From assembly GCF_026914185.1 (NCBI RefSeq), contig NC_070565.1, positions 992,001 through 1,056,000 on the forward strand: a stretch of 64,000 nucleotides of DNA, given 5' to 3'. Shown here in pieces: positions 21,901-34,198 of the stretch (positions are counted from its first letter, which is position 1; each line of letters begins with the position of its first letter). A program made the position numbers and the translations under genes. Under the pieces are notes generated by a model. That model had not been told where the DNA came from. It searched no databases and was given only the letters and a program-made list of their open reading frames with translations. The stretch is from Puccinia triticina (lineage: Eukaryota; Basidiomycota; Pucciniomycetes; Pucciniales; Pucciniaceae).

Positions 21901-23043
21901 TGATGACCAACCAACGCTCCGCTCCCACAGACCTGCAAACACAATTGCCACGCGTCGAGTTTGACCACCCCTCCTCTTTACAAACGGTCAGATTGGCCCG
22001 AGGTTCCAATGAGGCCCCAGATTCCAATGATGCGGGGAGGGAGACCGTCTCCCGAGGTCCTCACTCCTCCATCCCCATTCGAATCCAATACAGCCTCTAC
22101 TCAATGGTACAGAAGGGCGGCCAAGGTCCTGTGAGACGCCGGCGGATCTCCTCGTTGGAAAGTTGTGTCCCACCATTGGAACTGCACCTGACAGACATGA
22201 TGTTCTCCACATTCAAGTCATATGTCAAGGAGCACCAGCAGACCAAGTCGGAGCATGTCTACCCCATCAAACTTGTGGTGGGTCAAGCAGAGCAATACAA
22301 TGCGGTGTATTGGTCTTGGATTATACTCGAGTCGGCGGACTATAATCACCTCACCCCTGGTTCAATCATCCAACCTGAGTTTTCAACGGTGTGTTTGACA
22401 AGTTTGTCAGCACCGCGAAGAAATCATCCCCTGATGTGAGGGTTTCAATTTTCATTGAGATGCCAGAGGAAATCTGCACCTTTGAGCCCACCGCTTTATT
22501 AACCATGGTTGTAAGTTGATTTCATTACTTATGCTTATCTCTCCTGTCCGCTGACCATGGAACGCTTGATTTGTGTGCACAGGATTATTCCGACGCAAAA
22601 TGCATCTCCCACCTTCCCAGAAGCCTATCAAGCCGGGCAAAGAGTATGTCTGGATATTTTCTTGCATCACCCAAAGCTGTACTGATCCTCAAATCTGCCT
22701 GCACAGGATTATCCTGACCCGCATCCCCATCAAGCCCATTCAACCCAAAAACGTGTACTTGCCCCAGATCATCTCCCCCCTCCGAAACGTTGAGAAGTTG
22801 TGGGAAGCCTAGCTAGTATGTTGGCATTGCCATCATCAATGGAACATTTTCTTTCACTTTGTCACATTCCTCCTGATTATATACCTGTCCAAGATTTCAT
22901 TTCCAAGCATGATATCTTCCACTGGACTGCTTTTGAGGGCACCAGTTGTGAGAAGTTGGAATCACTGGGCCTGAAGTGGGGTCCAGATCAGTTGATATTG
23001 AGAGGTGTGATGAAGGCCACTGCCCTTTGCAAATATAATGTCT
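21901..23043 (+). pseudogene. Repetitive basidiomycete protein family, decayed copy 2
   Basis: The frame from ATG 21903 runs through a Gln-Thr-Lys-Ser-Glu-His...Ile-Lys-Leu-Val-Val-Gly segment to about 22385. The reading then continues in another frame (Gly-Val-Phe-Asp-Lys-Phe-Val-Ser...Phe-Ile-Glu-Met-Pro) up to a GTAAGT donor at about 22511 with a GCACAG acceptor near 22582. A one-base loss in the T run near 22380 would explain the shift. The last part, 22824-23043, carries Ser-Met-Glu-His-Phe-Leu-Ser-Leu-Cys-His-Ile ... Phe-His-Trp-Thr-Ala-Phe ... Leu-Glu-Ser-Leu-Gly-Leu, matching copy 1 at 20279-21036. It is not clear how the middle part splices. Function unknown. Confidence 0.5.
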
Positions 23044-23445
23044 AGTTTTTTTCTTATACATTGCCTCACCAAAGCCAATCAATGTTTTTCTCTGTATGAT
23101 TGGACTGCTCTTAATTCTTGTTTGACTTTATCAAGCATTCCAGATAAAAAATTTACATCCCACAACTGCAATGATTCAACACGCTAAATAAGAATAAAAT
23201 GGACTGGTGCACTGATTTTCAGTGGTTGCAGCTATTTAAAAACTCTATAATACAGGCTAAATCTGGAATATTTCCCTTTTTTAGAGCAGTGGCGGCTGCA
23301 ATGTCGTTGCATGCATTGAATTCAGTGGTAAAAACCAACTTGTACAAATTTAATTTATCTTGTAAATCATTGGGGCCTGTTTCCCATATCCTATGATGGC
23401 ATAAGGATTTCAGCTATCATTCAATATCATTTTAATTCATACATT
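23044..23445. other. No gene recognised
   Basis: AT-rich intergenic sequence between the decayed family copy and the CACTA-type element. Confidence 0.4.
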
Positions 23446-24464
23446 TTTCACTACAAACAGTTACTATTTTTCCCCCCCAAAAAAAATAAAAGTCAACATG
23501 AAAAAAACAAAACCAAAATTCCACTCAGGGGAACAAATTGAGCATGCTGAGCCAAAAAAATAAAAATGTCCCAAACTGAGCAAAAATCATTGGACAATGC
23601 TTTGGGATGGTTTTTTTTTTCACAGGCTTGAGCGGGCCTTGAGCGGGCCTGAGACGGGCCTTAGATGGGCCTGCCCCAAAAGCACATTGGGTCAGTATTA
23701 AAGGATTTTTGCCTTGCCCTGAGACCTTCTTGGGCTTTTGATGGGCCCAAACTCTCAACCTGGGATTTTGGTGGTCTAGAAGTATCAACCCGGGCCACTG
23801 AATAGCCCATGGGCCTTTGAATTCCCAGAAAGCCCACCATGAGCCCCCACATAGCTAATGGGCTCTTGGTGGCCCATGAAGATCCCTATGGGCCAAAAGA
23901 TACTTCCATCATGGGATCCCATGGGCTTTTTGCTTCCTTTCTGGGCCACAAAAAGCCCATGGGGAGCTTTTTGGACCACCAAAAGCCCATGAGGATATCT
24001 GTTGGCCCATGGAGATGTTCATGGGCCACCAAAAGCCCATGAGGGTATCTGTTGGCCCATGGAGATCTTCATGGGCTACCAAGAGCCCATTAGCTATGTG
24101 GGGGCTCATGGTGGGCTTTCTGGGAATTAAAAGGCCCATGGGCTATCCATTGGCCCAGGTTGATACTTCTAGACCACCAAAAGCCCATGTTGAGATTTTG
24201 GGCCCATCAAAAGCCCAAGAAGCTCCCAGGGCAAGGCAAAACTCCTTTAATACTGACCCAATGTGCTGTTGGGGCAGGCCCGTCTCAGGCCCGTCTCAGG
24301 CACGCTCAAGGCCCACTCAAGCCCGCTCCAGGCCCGGCAGGCCCATGAAAAAAAAACCATCCCAAAACATTGTCCAATGATTTTTGCTCAGTTTGGGACA
24401 TATCATTTTTTTGGCTCAGCATGCTCAGTTTGTTCCCCTGAGTGAAATTTTGGTTTTGTTTTTT

Positions 24465-26096
24465 TGGACTTTGCACACTGTGGGGGTCGTTGTTATGATG
24501 TCCAGCCCCCAGTGCGCGCTTCTGCGACGGCTCTTCGCGCACTGCAAATTAAAATGGGTGATTTTTCACTTTTTTTTGCTGCCAGCCAGCAGGGGGGATT
24601 TTTCTTGCCCCTCCATAAAATTCTTGGAGATTTTGCAACCCTCCGAATGACACAAAAGAGAGGAGAAAAATACATACTAAAAATAATCTGAACACCTGCT
24701 CCCAAGCACCCGGGACTTCCTCCACGGGGCTTTCTGACCTGCCAAAAATCAATTGGCCGGGTACCCAAACCCTTGAGAGCAAAGTTCAAGGGGCATAATC
24801 CATACATGTATGTTGTACCGGTGGCGGTACCCCTGGCCGCCGTTCTGGTGGAGCAAGAACAGGGGCAGCAGGCCGCTGATTCAACCCGGTTGATCAGGGA
24901 CAACCTGGCTGCCTGAAGACAAAACTGCTTCCCGGTCAATCAGGCTATACAACCTGATTGAATGGAATGAAATCCTCTCCTGATTTATTGGGAGGAAAGC
25001 CTTGCCTGATCAACCGGGAGGAAAGGCTGTTGTCGGCCACCTGATTGATTGGCAGGAAAAAACTGTCGTCGGTCACCTGATCAACCAGCAGGAAAGCCTC
25101 TTGCCGCCCCCCTGATCATTTGCTGTGGTCAATGGGCGAGCCAGGTGGGTCAATGAGTGCAGTGGCAAGTGAGCTTAGAGAGGTAGTGGCGCAGACGTTT
25201 TCCTCAGACTTCCATCTGCGCCGACGCTCTTGCTGAGGGTCAAGGAACTCATCGTAGGCTGTGAGTCCTCCCGTTTGATCAGGTGAGGTTTTGCTCCTGG
25301 TCGATCAGGCGAGGTTTTGCTCCCGGTCAAGCAGGTGAGGCCTTCCTCCCGGCCAATCAGGTTGTATAGCCTGATCAACCGGGAAGCAGTTTCCTTGTCA
25401 GGTACAGGCAGCCAGGTTGTGCACGATCAACCAAGTTGAATTGCCTGTTGGCTGCCCCTGTTCTTGCTCCACCGGCACGGCAGCCGGGGGTACCGCCGCT
25501 GGTACAACATATATGCATAGATTATGCCTGCCAAAATTTGCTCTTGAGGGGTTAGGTACCCGGCCGATTGAGTTTTGGCAGGTCAGAAAGCCCCGGGGGA
25601 GCGTTCCTGGGTGCTCAGGAGCAGGTGTTTGATTATTTTTAGTATTTATTTTTCTCCTCTCTTTTGTGTCATTCAGAGGTTTGCAAAATCTCCAAGAATT
25701 CCATGGAGGGGCAAGAAAAATCCCCTCAGCTGGCTGGCAGCAAAAAAAAAAAACAAAAAATCACATATTTTAGGGCCTGTACCATGGGCCTCAATTTTGG
25801 AAAATTTCAACTTTTTTTGCCCTGTACACAAAAATTGAAAACTAGCGGAGGGTTCAAAAGTTGAAATTCTTCACATTTGGGCTCAAGCCTACATTTTGGC
25901 CAGGCTCAGTTTTTGTCCCAAGAAATTTTGAGGTGAATAAATTTGGAAAATTTCAATTTTCATGCTCTATGGTACAGGCCCTTAATTGGCAGTGCCCAAA
26001 GAGTTGTTGCAGAGGCGCGCACTGGGGGCTGGACGCCAAAACAACTGCCCCCACAGTGCGCAAAGAGTTTTCCGCAGTGCGCAAAGCAAGTCTGTA
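24465..26096. mobile_element. Palindromic foldback element inside the CACTA-type element
   Basis: Long inverted arms occupy about 24475-24965 and 25357-26065. They share GTGCGCGC...CCAGCCCCC, the GAGGGGCAAGAAAAATCCCC region, the GGTACCCGGCCGATTG region and CAACCTGATTG. Between the arms are repeats of CCTGATCAACCGGGAGGAAA. Ends resemble GGACTTTGC and GCAAAGCAAGTC within poly-T, so the exact duplication is ambiguous. The right arm is interrupted by the MITE at 25773-25981. Confidence 0.7.
25773..25981. mobile_element. PIF/Harbinger-type MITE inside the foldback
   Basis: Inverted ends GGGCCTGTACCAT and ATGGTACAGGCCC, 209 bp, flanked by TTA on both sides (25770-25772 and 25982-25984). The other arm of the host palindrome preserves the uninterrupted site (complement of TTTTAATTTGCAGTGC), so the empty site can be read directly in the same window. 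Confidence 0.9.
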
Positions 26097-26156
26097 TTTT
26101 TTTCATGTTGACTTTTTTTTTTTTTTTGGGCAAAATAATAAATGTTTGTAGTGTTT

Positions 26157-26780
26157 ATTCCTGGCAGCCCTTTTTTCATCCATTTTTTTTTTGGAAGAGC
26201 CAAATGTTTTTTCCAATTCTGCAAGTTGGGGTATTGCTCTGTCATACATTTTGAAGCAGCTTCCAAACTTCTCCCGCCAGGCACAATGTGCATCTGAATA
26301 TTTCTCATCAATCATGCCAATGGGTTTGGGAGCTGGGAATTTGCTCATGTCTGGAAATGTTAGAGCAACAAAATGGCGTATGATTTCAATTTCCATGAAT
26401 GCCAATATAATGATGCAATTGGTATTTGGTCCAACAAAGTCGGGGAAGAATGATTGGCTTTCACGTTTTGAATAAAAAATGACTGGTCTCTGGAATGCAT
26501 TGGCAATTGGCCTTCCCATTCCAGGAATTCCCATCCAATATTTCACTGCACATGGTTCAGGTGATGGAACATCCAAACTCATTAAAGGTTCCTCAACTGT
26601 ATAGAAAGGGTTTGCTTTGGTGTAGAATTCTCTCCTCTTTTTCAATTCAGTCATTAGAGATGACTGTATATGCATGTATTGGCCTTCTCCTATTCCCAAA
26701 CAGAATGCCACAGCCCTAAATCCACAGTTTCCATCTCCCTGAACATCAAAAACATGTTCCACCCATGGTTGGATTTGCAA
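26157..26780 (-). pseudogene. OTU-like cysteine protease domain, truncated
   Basis: The minus-strand frame has the OTU catalytic signature DVQGDGNCGFRAVAFCLG (Asp, then the nucleophile Cys in Gly-Asp-Gly-Asn-Cys) about 12 residues in. The expected C-terminal His lies in Glu-Ile-Ile-Arg-His-Phe-Val-Ala-Leu. About 200 residues, the size of an OTU domain. OTU enzymes cleave ubiquitin-type linkages; in plants and rusts stand-alone copies of this form are often carried by or next to DNA transposons. There is no convincing start codon: the frame is open upstream to about 26810 without Met, and an N-terminal exon may be missing. At the 3' end the frame runs into the right terminus of the CACTA-type element, so the natural C-terminus has been lost or replaced by a Lys-rich tail. 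Confidence 0.7.
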
Positions 26781-26810
26781 TGGTAGCTCAGTTTTTACAC
26801 AATTAAAAAA

Positions 26811-29800
26811 ATTAAGATCAAGGGTCCCCCCTGTAAACTCACCAAATCAACAAAAAAATCAAGGGTTTCCCCAAGGTACAAATTTCAAAAAAGCAAAACA
26901 ATGTCTCATCAACAATAAAAAAATGCAACCAGACTATACAATGATACCAATAATCTAAATTGCAACCTAGTCTTCCAACATCAGCAGTGCTGTGCCCCCA
27001 GGCTCAACCTCCAGCCCACGTCAAGCGCGCAGGTCAAAAAGGTAGGACGTGAAGCCCCCCGGCCTGCAGCAAAGGCTGCAGACCCGTGGGGGGCCCACTC
27101 TTTGCCCCTCGGACTGCGCAAATGCAACAGCGGAGGGGTTGAGGACAACGGATAGCTGGAAGTGCAGCATCTCACGTCGCCTGGGGATTCCATCAGGCCA
27201 CACGTCCCCTTCCTTTATAAGCTCACAGCCACCACCCCTGCCAGCTCGACAGCCGTGAACATGCGATCCACCTCAACAGACCTTCAGAAGCCACCCCGTG
27301 GTCATCACAACTGAACCGCATACCGCCACGCCACCGCCTGGGCTATTCTGAGCAGATGCGGAATTCAAAATTAGACTAGCACCTTCTGCGACAATGAAAC
27401 ACACAACTGACAGATTCAGCTCCAATCAATCCACCACATTTGCGAGGCGCACCACATGTTGTCCATTACAACGGTAGTATGGGCCCGGCTGTGAACCCTT
27501 CAGCTGTAAGTTTTGCGAGGCTTCCTGTGATATCGCCTTCTCTCCATCATCCTGGTTTCCATTACAGGTTGCTGCAATAGCTTTGACCCCGCCTCCATCG
27601 ACCTCATCTGGTGGCCTCTGTTGCTGATATCACCTCGCGTGGGGTCTACTCCCGTTATTACGGCATTGTCTCCTTCTCCCGTCCGGCCGCCTCCCCCGCC
27701 TCCGAGCCTGCACCACCCGGCTCACAGCAAACAGTGGTCTGCATGGTCAAGGCCCATTTCCCCACCCAAAGAGGCTCCCAGATTGACGGTAACCAGTCCC
27801 TCAATACGCCTCCCACCACCGACCTCAACAGCGAACTGTTGGCCCCCAAAGTCCTGTCTGAAGACTCTGGCGCACTCACCGACAATGAGCGCCCACCTCC
27901 ACGCACCATCCCCCGGGCCTCCCTACCACCCGTCCTTCTGACATCCATCCGAGTCGATCAGCCTGCTGAGCTCCTCTCCAACCATCCTGGCCTCTCTGAT
28001 CCCAAGGCTGCTGATCACTTGTCCTGAGACTCCTTTGGGGAAGACAACGACGAGGGCGAGCGAGAGTCTACAGCCAGTAGTGCTAGAGACGAAAACAGAG
28101 CCAAATAGACAAGCCTTGGCGACCAACAAGACCCCAACCAAACCATCACCGCTCACTCTCTCTCTTGTATTGTCCAACCTACCCCGGCTCATCTCCACAC
28201 TTCCGCCACCAATAGCCCGATCAAAAATCCAATTCGTTTTACTACTGCTTCTTCTCTCAAATCATCCTCTGTTAAACTCTGCATTGGCCGTCCCCGGTCG
28301 GCTTTTTGGAGTAGGTTAGGAGTTGAACATTTTCCCTTGTTTATAAGTACTTTTGAATTCCCAGTTTTTTTGCAATTATGATCAGCATCTTTTCACCCCA
28401 ATGAAATATAGGAAGACTCATCATGCTTGAAGAAAAAGTCAATCATCAGATTAGTGTATAAGTAGCATAACGTCTTTGCACTTTACAAAGGTCTCCTGAC
28501 ATAGCGGATGTGAATATTGGACAGTCCTTCACTCTTATATTTTTTTGTAATCTATCATTCAAGCCAGAATCTCCGGAATCTATTGCCGGAGAAACTTCCC
28601 TGCCTGAAAATGTCTATTGTCTGTTGAGTGCAAACTGAATGCTACTGTTGAAATTATGCGGTACAGGAGTAGATATTGTGTATTTTCACCTGTGACTGTA
28701 TTTGACAAGCAAACTTTAGGCTCTGTTTGTATGCACCATTATATATCATAAATGGGAAAATTCATGATATGCAACCCTATGCAACCCCCCAGGGTTTTTA
28801 GAAATTTGGTGGCAATGGGGGGTGAATTGAGGCTTTGCCAGAGGGACTTGGCCCTATCAGGAATTCTTGCGCAACAATATTTTGAGTTTTGGTGGCACTC
28901 ACCTTTGAGTGCCCAGAACTCAACCTAGATGATTTGCTATCAATTCAAAAAATTAATTTACAATAGGCCTAGTGAAGTTTATCATCTAATGTGGTTGTGT
29001 GCCTCCAAAGGTGTGGCAGCCTGGCCCTGGATGCTTTAAACTTTTACCTTAATATCTGATAAGAGGAGTACTTTTGATTTTTTGGGATATTAAATTGAAA
29101 CAGCAAACTAAGCCTTGCCTGAGGCTTTACCAGAAAGCTTTAATTTTACTTCAAGGTGAAGCATGGATGTTGCTTAAACAATGTTCCCTTAATTTTGAAC
29201 TGATTTTAATTGGAATGAGGTATGGGACTTTTGCTGGAGGCTACCATTGAATCTACTGAAGGCAGGTCCCTTTGAAACTTAGGAATGCAACAGGGTCCAT
29301 GATGGCACATGTTTCTTGTGGATGGTGATGACAAAATTTCAGAGAAATACACCGAAAGTGCAGCCGCGTAGCCGCCTAGGACTCTATATTCCATAAAGCT
29401 TAGATACTGGGACCTGGGAGTGCAGCCGCGAAGCCGCCTTGGCCTCTAGTTGAGAAATAAAACATGTAAGAAGTACCCCGCCCAGCGCAGCAAACTGGAA
29501 ATACACTGTTTTCCCCAATTCCAATATTTATCCTAGTGGTTTCATTGTCCATTCATGGACATCAAATGGGTGAGGTGATTAAAGACTCTTCCTTTGAAAT
29601 GCTTCCAGTTTTTTCTGCGGAATCTGAAAAGTTAAGTCTCTCCCATATATGCATTTGCAGTTAAGCCTCTCAGTGGGAGCCTTTTACTATTAAAACTTAT
29701 GAGAAAATCTAATGAATTTGGCTTATGACACTGCAAAAAAAACTTGGACAACTGCTTGCAGTTGACATGCAGGATACTCAAGCCAAGATGCCATTGTAAT

Positions 29801-30324
29801 TCCACCTGAATGCACAAGTGCCTTTGTTGGTACAGTCACTGTGCAAGGTGCACAGTGCCTAGGCATTGAATCTTGGGTTGAGCCAAACCTTGAGTAAGGC
29901 TGATGTAACACCACAAGCTTCCTCAGAGTTACCACATGTCAACTGCTCAAAGCTGACACAGTTTATTTTTTTAGTGATGATGTTTTGTTTTGAGATTTGA
30001 TTGAAGGCCTCTTTGGTCAAGCAGTAGTCCAGTTGTTTTGTCAAGGCTATGCAAAGACTGAAATAATGAATTCTGTTTATGAATATGATTTTTGGTTTCA
30101 AGGTCTCAATCAAAATCTCTTTGGTCAACTCAAGCAGTATTCCAGCTGTTTTATGTTCTGTTTTGCTCATGTAACAGTAATTTGTGGATCAACATCCAAG
30201 AAGATTTGTTTGGAACCAAGTCCAGCCTGTCCCCACAATATAAACACTTAAGATTTGGCAAAGGTCTATTTCTATCAGGTTCAGGCTTTGTTCTATCAAC
30301 ATTGATCAGAAGAAATTTTCCAAC
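26811..30324. other. No well-supported gene
   Basis: A Pro/Ser-rich 138-codon frame at 27611-28027 has GC-rich codon use and could be an exon, but it shows no motif, and the surrounding frames give no splice partner I trust. Two GTGCAGCCGCG-AGCCGCCT segments near 29360 and 29420 are a short direct repeat. The remainder (28330-30320) is AT-rich and shows nothing recognisable. Confidence 0.35.
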
Positions 30325-31791
30325 ATGAAATTGTCTGCCCTCAAAAAGATATGATTCTTGGCCAGTCACATTAATTCTATCCTCACCATGCCAAATTTGG
30401 TCAAAGAAGAGGAAAAGGTTTTCAAAATGCCCATGGATTCAAGCATTTTACCACCTGAAGAACCACCCAATGCACATCAAATCTTCTTAGTACCACAAAT
30501 TCCATTTTTAGATCACCCAATATTAAATAATTCAATTTTACAGAGATCAAAAGTGGGAATACACTTGCCCAGCTCCACTTCAAAACCCTTTTCACCCGAT
30601 TATTGTTTACCTAGTAACCAAAAGCGTAAATGCATTGATATGGATGTGGAAACAAAACCAAAGATCAGCATTAGCAAATTAGAAGGAAGAAGAAAGAAGG
30701 CTAATTTTGTATTCCATTGCCCAAAAATCTTAGAACCAAAGATTGAAATTAAAATTGGAATTTCCTCCACTGATTCCATCCATTCAAGCAAAATAGAAAA
30801 AAAAATGTCTGAAAAATTCAAAAATGAACTCAAAAGTCAGACTGATAGTGATAGAAAGCAATGCGTAAATGAGAAAGAAGAAGAAGGTATCAATTTAGAA
30901 GACTGGTCATTTATTCAGGAAGAACCAAGAATTGAGATTGGAACTGATGAACAGAAGCAGGGCAATGTATATAACTCCAATGAATTGTTCCAATCTTTAC
31001 TTCAATTGAAAAAGGAAGTCAAACTAAAAGGGAGAAAAGAATCTAACCAGAACGTAGAAAAGCATTTCTGGATTCCAAGAGGGGATATAACAAAATTCAT
31101 TGATAGATATAGAAAGAAAAGTGGTACATTGAGCTATCCAAAAATCCTGAATAAACCCAGGGAAAGATTCAGGGAAATCTTCAAGATTATCTTAAATGTT
31201 TCAGACAAAAAATTGAATCTTGAAAGTTATCCAATATTCTCAGAGGATCAGTTCATGAATTTAAAACTCCAAGAAAATTACAAAGCTGCTTTCAAAATAC
31301 CCCATCCAAACTCAAAAGAAATGGTCAGTTACCGTGTTATATTCATCAAGAATCTAACAAAAGCTTCAACCGTTCTCCACTTGATAAATCTCTCAATCTT
31401 CAATGAACATGAAAAGGGAAAAAATACCAGAGAACACATAGAAAAATTCTTAGATTTTATTAAGGATCTTTGGAAAACTGTTGAAATTGGTGAAGATTTT
31501 AAACTGATCAATCATCATGAATTTGCAGATAAATTGAATAAAATATTGAAGTTCAAGACAGAAAGAAATACTCCACTCAATGGCAATCCAGGAACAAACA
31601 TGAAATATGCATTAGATATTGTTTATTACTTCCAGAAGAAACAAGGAGATCATCTGCCAGAAATACCCTCTGAGTATCATAGAGCAATGTGTGAGATTAT
31701 CAGCAAGATGATTATTTATTCCAACTATCAAACTATTTCCAAGAGAATCAGAAGAACTTCTTCAGCTTTTTTGGAGAAAGATGCTATGTAA
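30325..31791 (+). CDS. Unrecognised rust-type protein family, member 1
   Basis: An open frame of about 468 codons from ATG 30388 to TAA 31791, AT-rich and lysine/glutamate-rich. The second half aligns by eye with the protein at 60326-61771: Asp-Trp-Ser-Phe, Phe-Trp-Ile-Pro/Phe-Trp-Phe-Pro, Leu-Glu-Ser/Gly-Tyr-Pro-x-Phe, Leu-Asn/Phe-Asn-Glu-His-Glu-x-Gly-Lys, and Ile-Ile/Leu-Tyr-Ser-Asn-Tyr/Phe. I do not recognise a known domain. An in-frame ATG at 30325 would begin a signal-peptide-like stretch, Lys-Leu-Ser-Ala-Leu-Lys-Lys-Ile, stop, Phe-Leu-Ala-Ser. A TGA at 30352-30354 breaks it, so this copy has either lost its leader or starts at 30388. If the leader is lost, the gene may no longer be secreted. 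Function unknown. Confidence 0.65.
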
Positions 31792-32088
31792 GACCATGCT
31801 TGGGATTGTGAGAATATGCATCAGCTATATATTTTAGGGGAAAGAATGAACATACCAGGATTTTAACCCGGCAATTATGTGTTAGCTAATTAGTCACTTT
31901 TCTAGGAGTGAATTAGTACATACTAACTTGGCCACCAATGCTGATGCTCTGACATGACTGCAACAAAGTTGGTCTGTGATTGACCTAGACAGAAAGTCAC
32001 TAATTTGTCCCTGGTGCGGGGATAGGGGAATGGATGAGTGTTTTTGCATGTGGTGAATCTGGCAGTACAACCTGCAGGGGGCTTTTAG

Positions 32089-32120
<32 letters not shown>

Positions 32121-33030
32121 AGGTTGAGTCGTACATGGGCTGTGCACGGATGTTTGAGCAAGCTTAACAATGCCTCTTGAAAGGGGGTCCCAAAGGGAAT
32201 CTCTGTAGGAGAGGCTTACCTCCAAGGTCACCTGTGTGGCCTGAGCACTTTGAGGAAATGGCAAACTTTTCACCATTTTTAAGCTCAAGAATAATTTGAG
32301 CAAAAACCAAGCCCTTCGGAACAATTCTGAATCAGCAAAGTTGTAGCCTTGCTTCTCAGGCATCTTTTCCTTGTTTTGTTGGAAAAAAACAGTGTAAAAT
32401 AGCTGGTTGCTTGCAATTTGCAGTTCACTGTGTTTGCTCATTTTGTGAAGTCAAGCATGACAGGTGTAGAACTGTTGGGATCATTGGACAATGAACCCTC
32501 TCACAGGATTTTGACTTGCTGCAGCCAGGTGCTGATGTTAAATACATCAATAATATGTATTTGTTTTGTCTGCTGTGTGATACTTGGTTATGTATATAAC
32601 ACCAGATACATCCATTGAGATATCCGGGCTTGAAGAAGTCGGATTGTTTACAGTGGCATTTTATTTACACAATAATTCATTGGAAGGGATGAAGCTACTT
32701 GGGCATTTAAATCTGGAATAAATGTGCTTGGAATCTTGCACTCCTAATGGTGCCAGCGGCAGGATGTTTTTTGAAGTGCTAGTGGTGAATTGAGGGGGTG
32801 AGATCACCTCCCGGCCATTTGGCTGGTAGCTCTCCCCCTTGTAAGCCGACTTTGGATGCAATTCCCTCCCTTTGGGAGGCAGGCCCTTTGCCCCCCCCCC
32901 CCCCCCTCAAGTGTAGACGTGAGTAGGGCTGGACCCCGGGGACGGGGTCAACGGGCATACCCGGCTGTCCAACCCGTGGGGTATTCTCAGGTATAAAGGT
33001 CGGGAAACTTTGCCAATCTTACAGGGACCA
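31792..33030. other. No gene recognised; poly-C runs
   Basis: Contains an uninterrupted run of 30 C at 32089-32118 and 16 C at 32891-32906. A GGGTC/CGGGCATACCCGG-rich segment (32925-33030) resembles other fragments near 1150-1260. No coding sequence is supported. Confidence 0.45.
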
Positions 33031-33034
33031 ACGG

Positions 33035-34198
33035 TGTGGTAGACGGAAAAGTGAAAAATCAAAAGTTTTTTTCTCATACATATATTTACTCACCCTAGGC
33101 CTCAAGATACCACCAAATAGACCTCATAAATGGATTTTACGGCCAATTTTACCCCTAGTCACCATTGGAAGCGTCACTGGAACCCCGCAGGATTGGAAGT
33201 TACACCCTCTTGGACCCTCATGGACACGGCCAGCCTCAGTCATTAACCTGTCACACCCCTCAAGTCACCTTTCCCAGGTATACGCATACTCAGCCCCAGC
33301 CAAACAAATACTCTTTTCTATCCCTCTTATCTCCACTGCATATGCAGGGGACCAACCCCATTTCTTCTGTATTTGACATGTCCCCGCTTCATTTATGCAC
33401 TCCTTGCAGCTGCATGCAGTCTTCTGACCCCATTTCTGCACTCCTTGCATTAGTCTGACACCACTCATGCACCCCTTGCATGAAGTACCTCTGTATTTGA
33501 CATTTCCCCGCTTTGTTTATGCAGTCCTTGCATCAGTATGACATCATCTTTCATTTCTCACCCCACTTTCTGCCTGTATTTAGTATCTTCTGACACCACT
33601 TGTACACAGCCCACCAGATAAAATCCCTCATCCAGGGTCCCCCTTGTAGCTAAAATCCCTCACATTTGTCTATATAAGGATCTCTCTCCCCCCCAGTTAT
33701 TTTTCCCTCAGTTCTACCCACCAGTTATACAGATATCACCCATTACCCATTATCATCACCCTTACACTTTTATAACATACCATATCATCCCTCTTATCTG
33801 CAATAACCACTGAGCTCACTCTCATATTCTCATACTCTCATATCACTGGTTGCATATCACGCACCTGTCACGAGTTACCCAGTTCCTGGTTCAACTCCCG
33901 ACTAAGACATATACCCTTCTCAGTCCATATCACCCTCTCAAGGACCTGTGTTCAACCCCCACCGGAAACATCAAGTCAACTTTCACCCTTTCCATCATCA
34001 TAAATCCTCTCAACTCTCACATACCTGTCATCAAACAACTTCATCTGGAACTAGACCAGACCTATCACTTGATTAAAACTTGCCAAGCTTAGCTTGGTGG
34101 GTCTTGTTATCTGATAGTATAGAAGGGCAGAGTTTGCACCTCCATCATCCCCTTCTCCATTCAGCAAAAGGGTTTCACAACCGCTTTTGAGTCTTACA
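33035..34198 (+). repeat. 5' LTR of element A
   Basis: 1,164 bp with a TATATAAGG box near 33671 and a CCAAGCTTAGCTTGG palindrome near the 3' end. The last third is closely similar to the LTR of element B, so the two families share a promoter region. Confidence 0.93.

Larger units (their letters stand above)
23449..26153. mobile_element. CACTA-type non-autonomous element with nested insertions
   Basis: Left end CACTACAAAC and right end GTTTGTAGTG are inverted repeats of CACTA type, flanked by the 3-bp duplication TTT (23446-23448 and 26154-26156). About 23490-23990 and 24010-24464 form long inverted arms rich in GCCCATGAAGATC, GGGCC and CTGAGCCAAAA motifs, so much of the element is a foldback. 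Near its right end the subterminal sequence is split by a second palindromic element (about 24465-26096). Without that insert the right arm would read continuously from GGTTTTGTTTTTTT to CATGTTGACT, as in the left arm. No transposase is encoded. It has landed in the 3' end of the OTU-like gene on the minus strand. Confidence 0.82.

Noticed and set aside
33165..34092. Small frames inside the element A LTRs (also at 55946-56773)
   Set aside because: They occur twice only because the LTR is duplicated; no motifs, and they cover promoter sequence.
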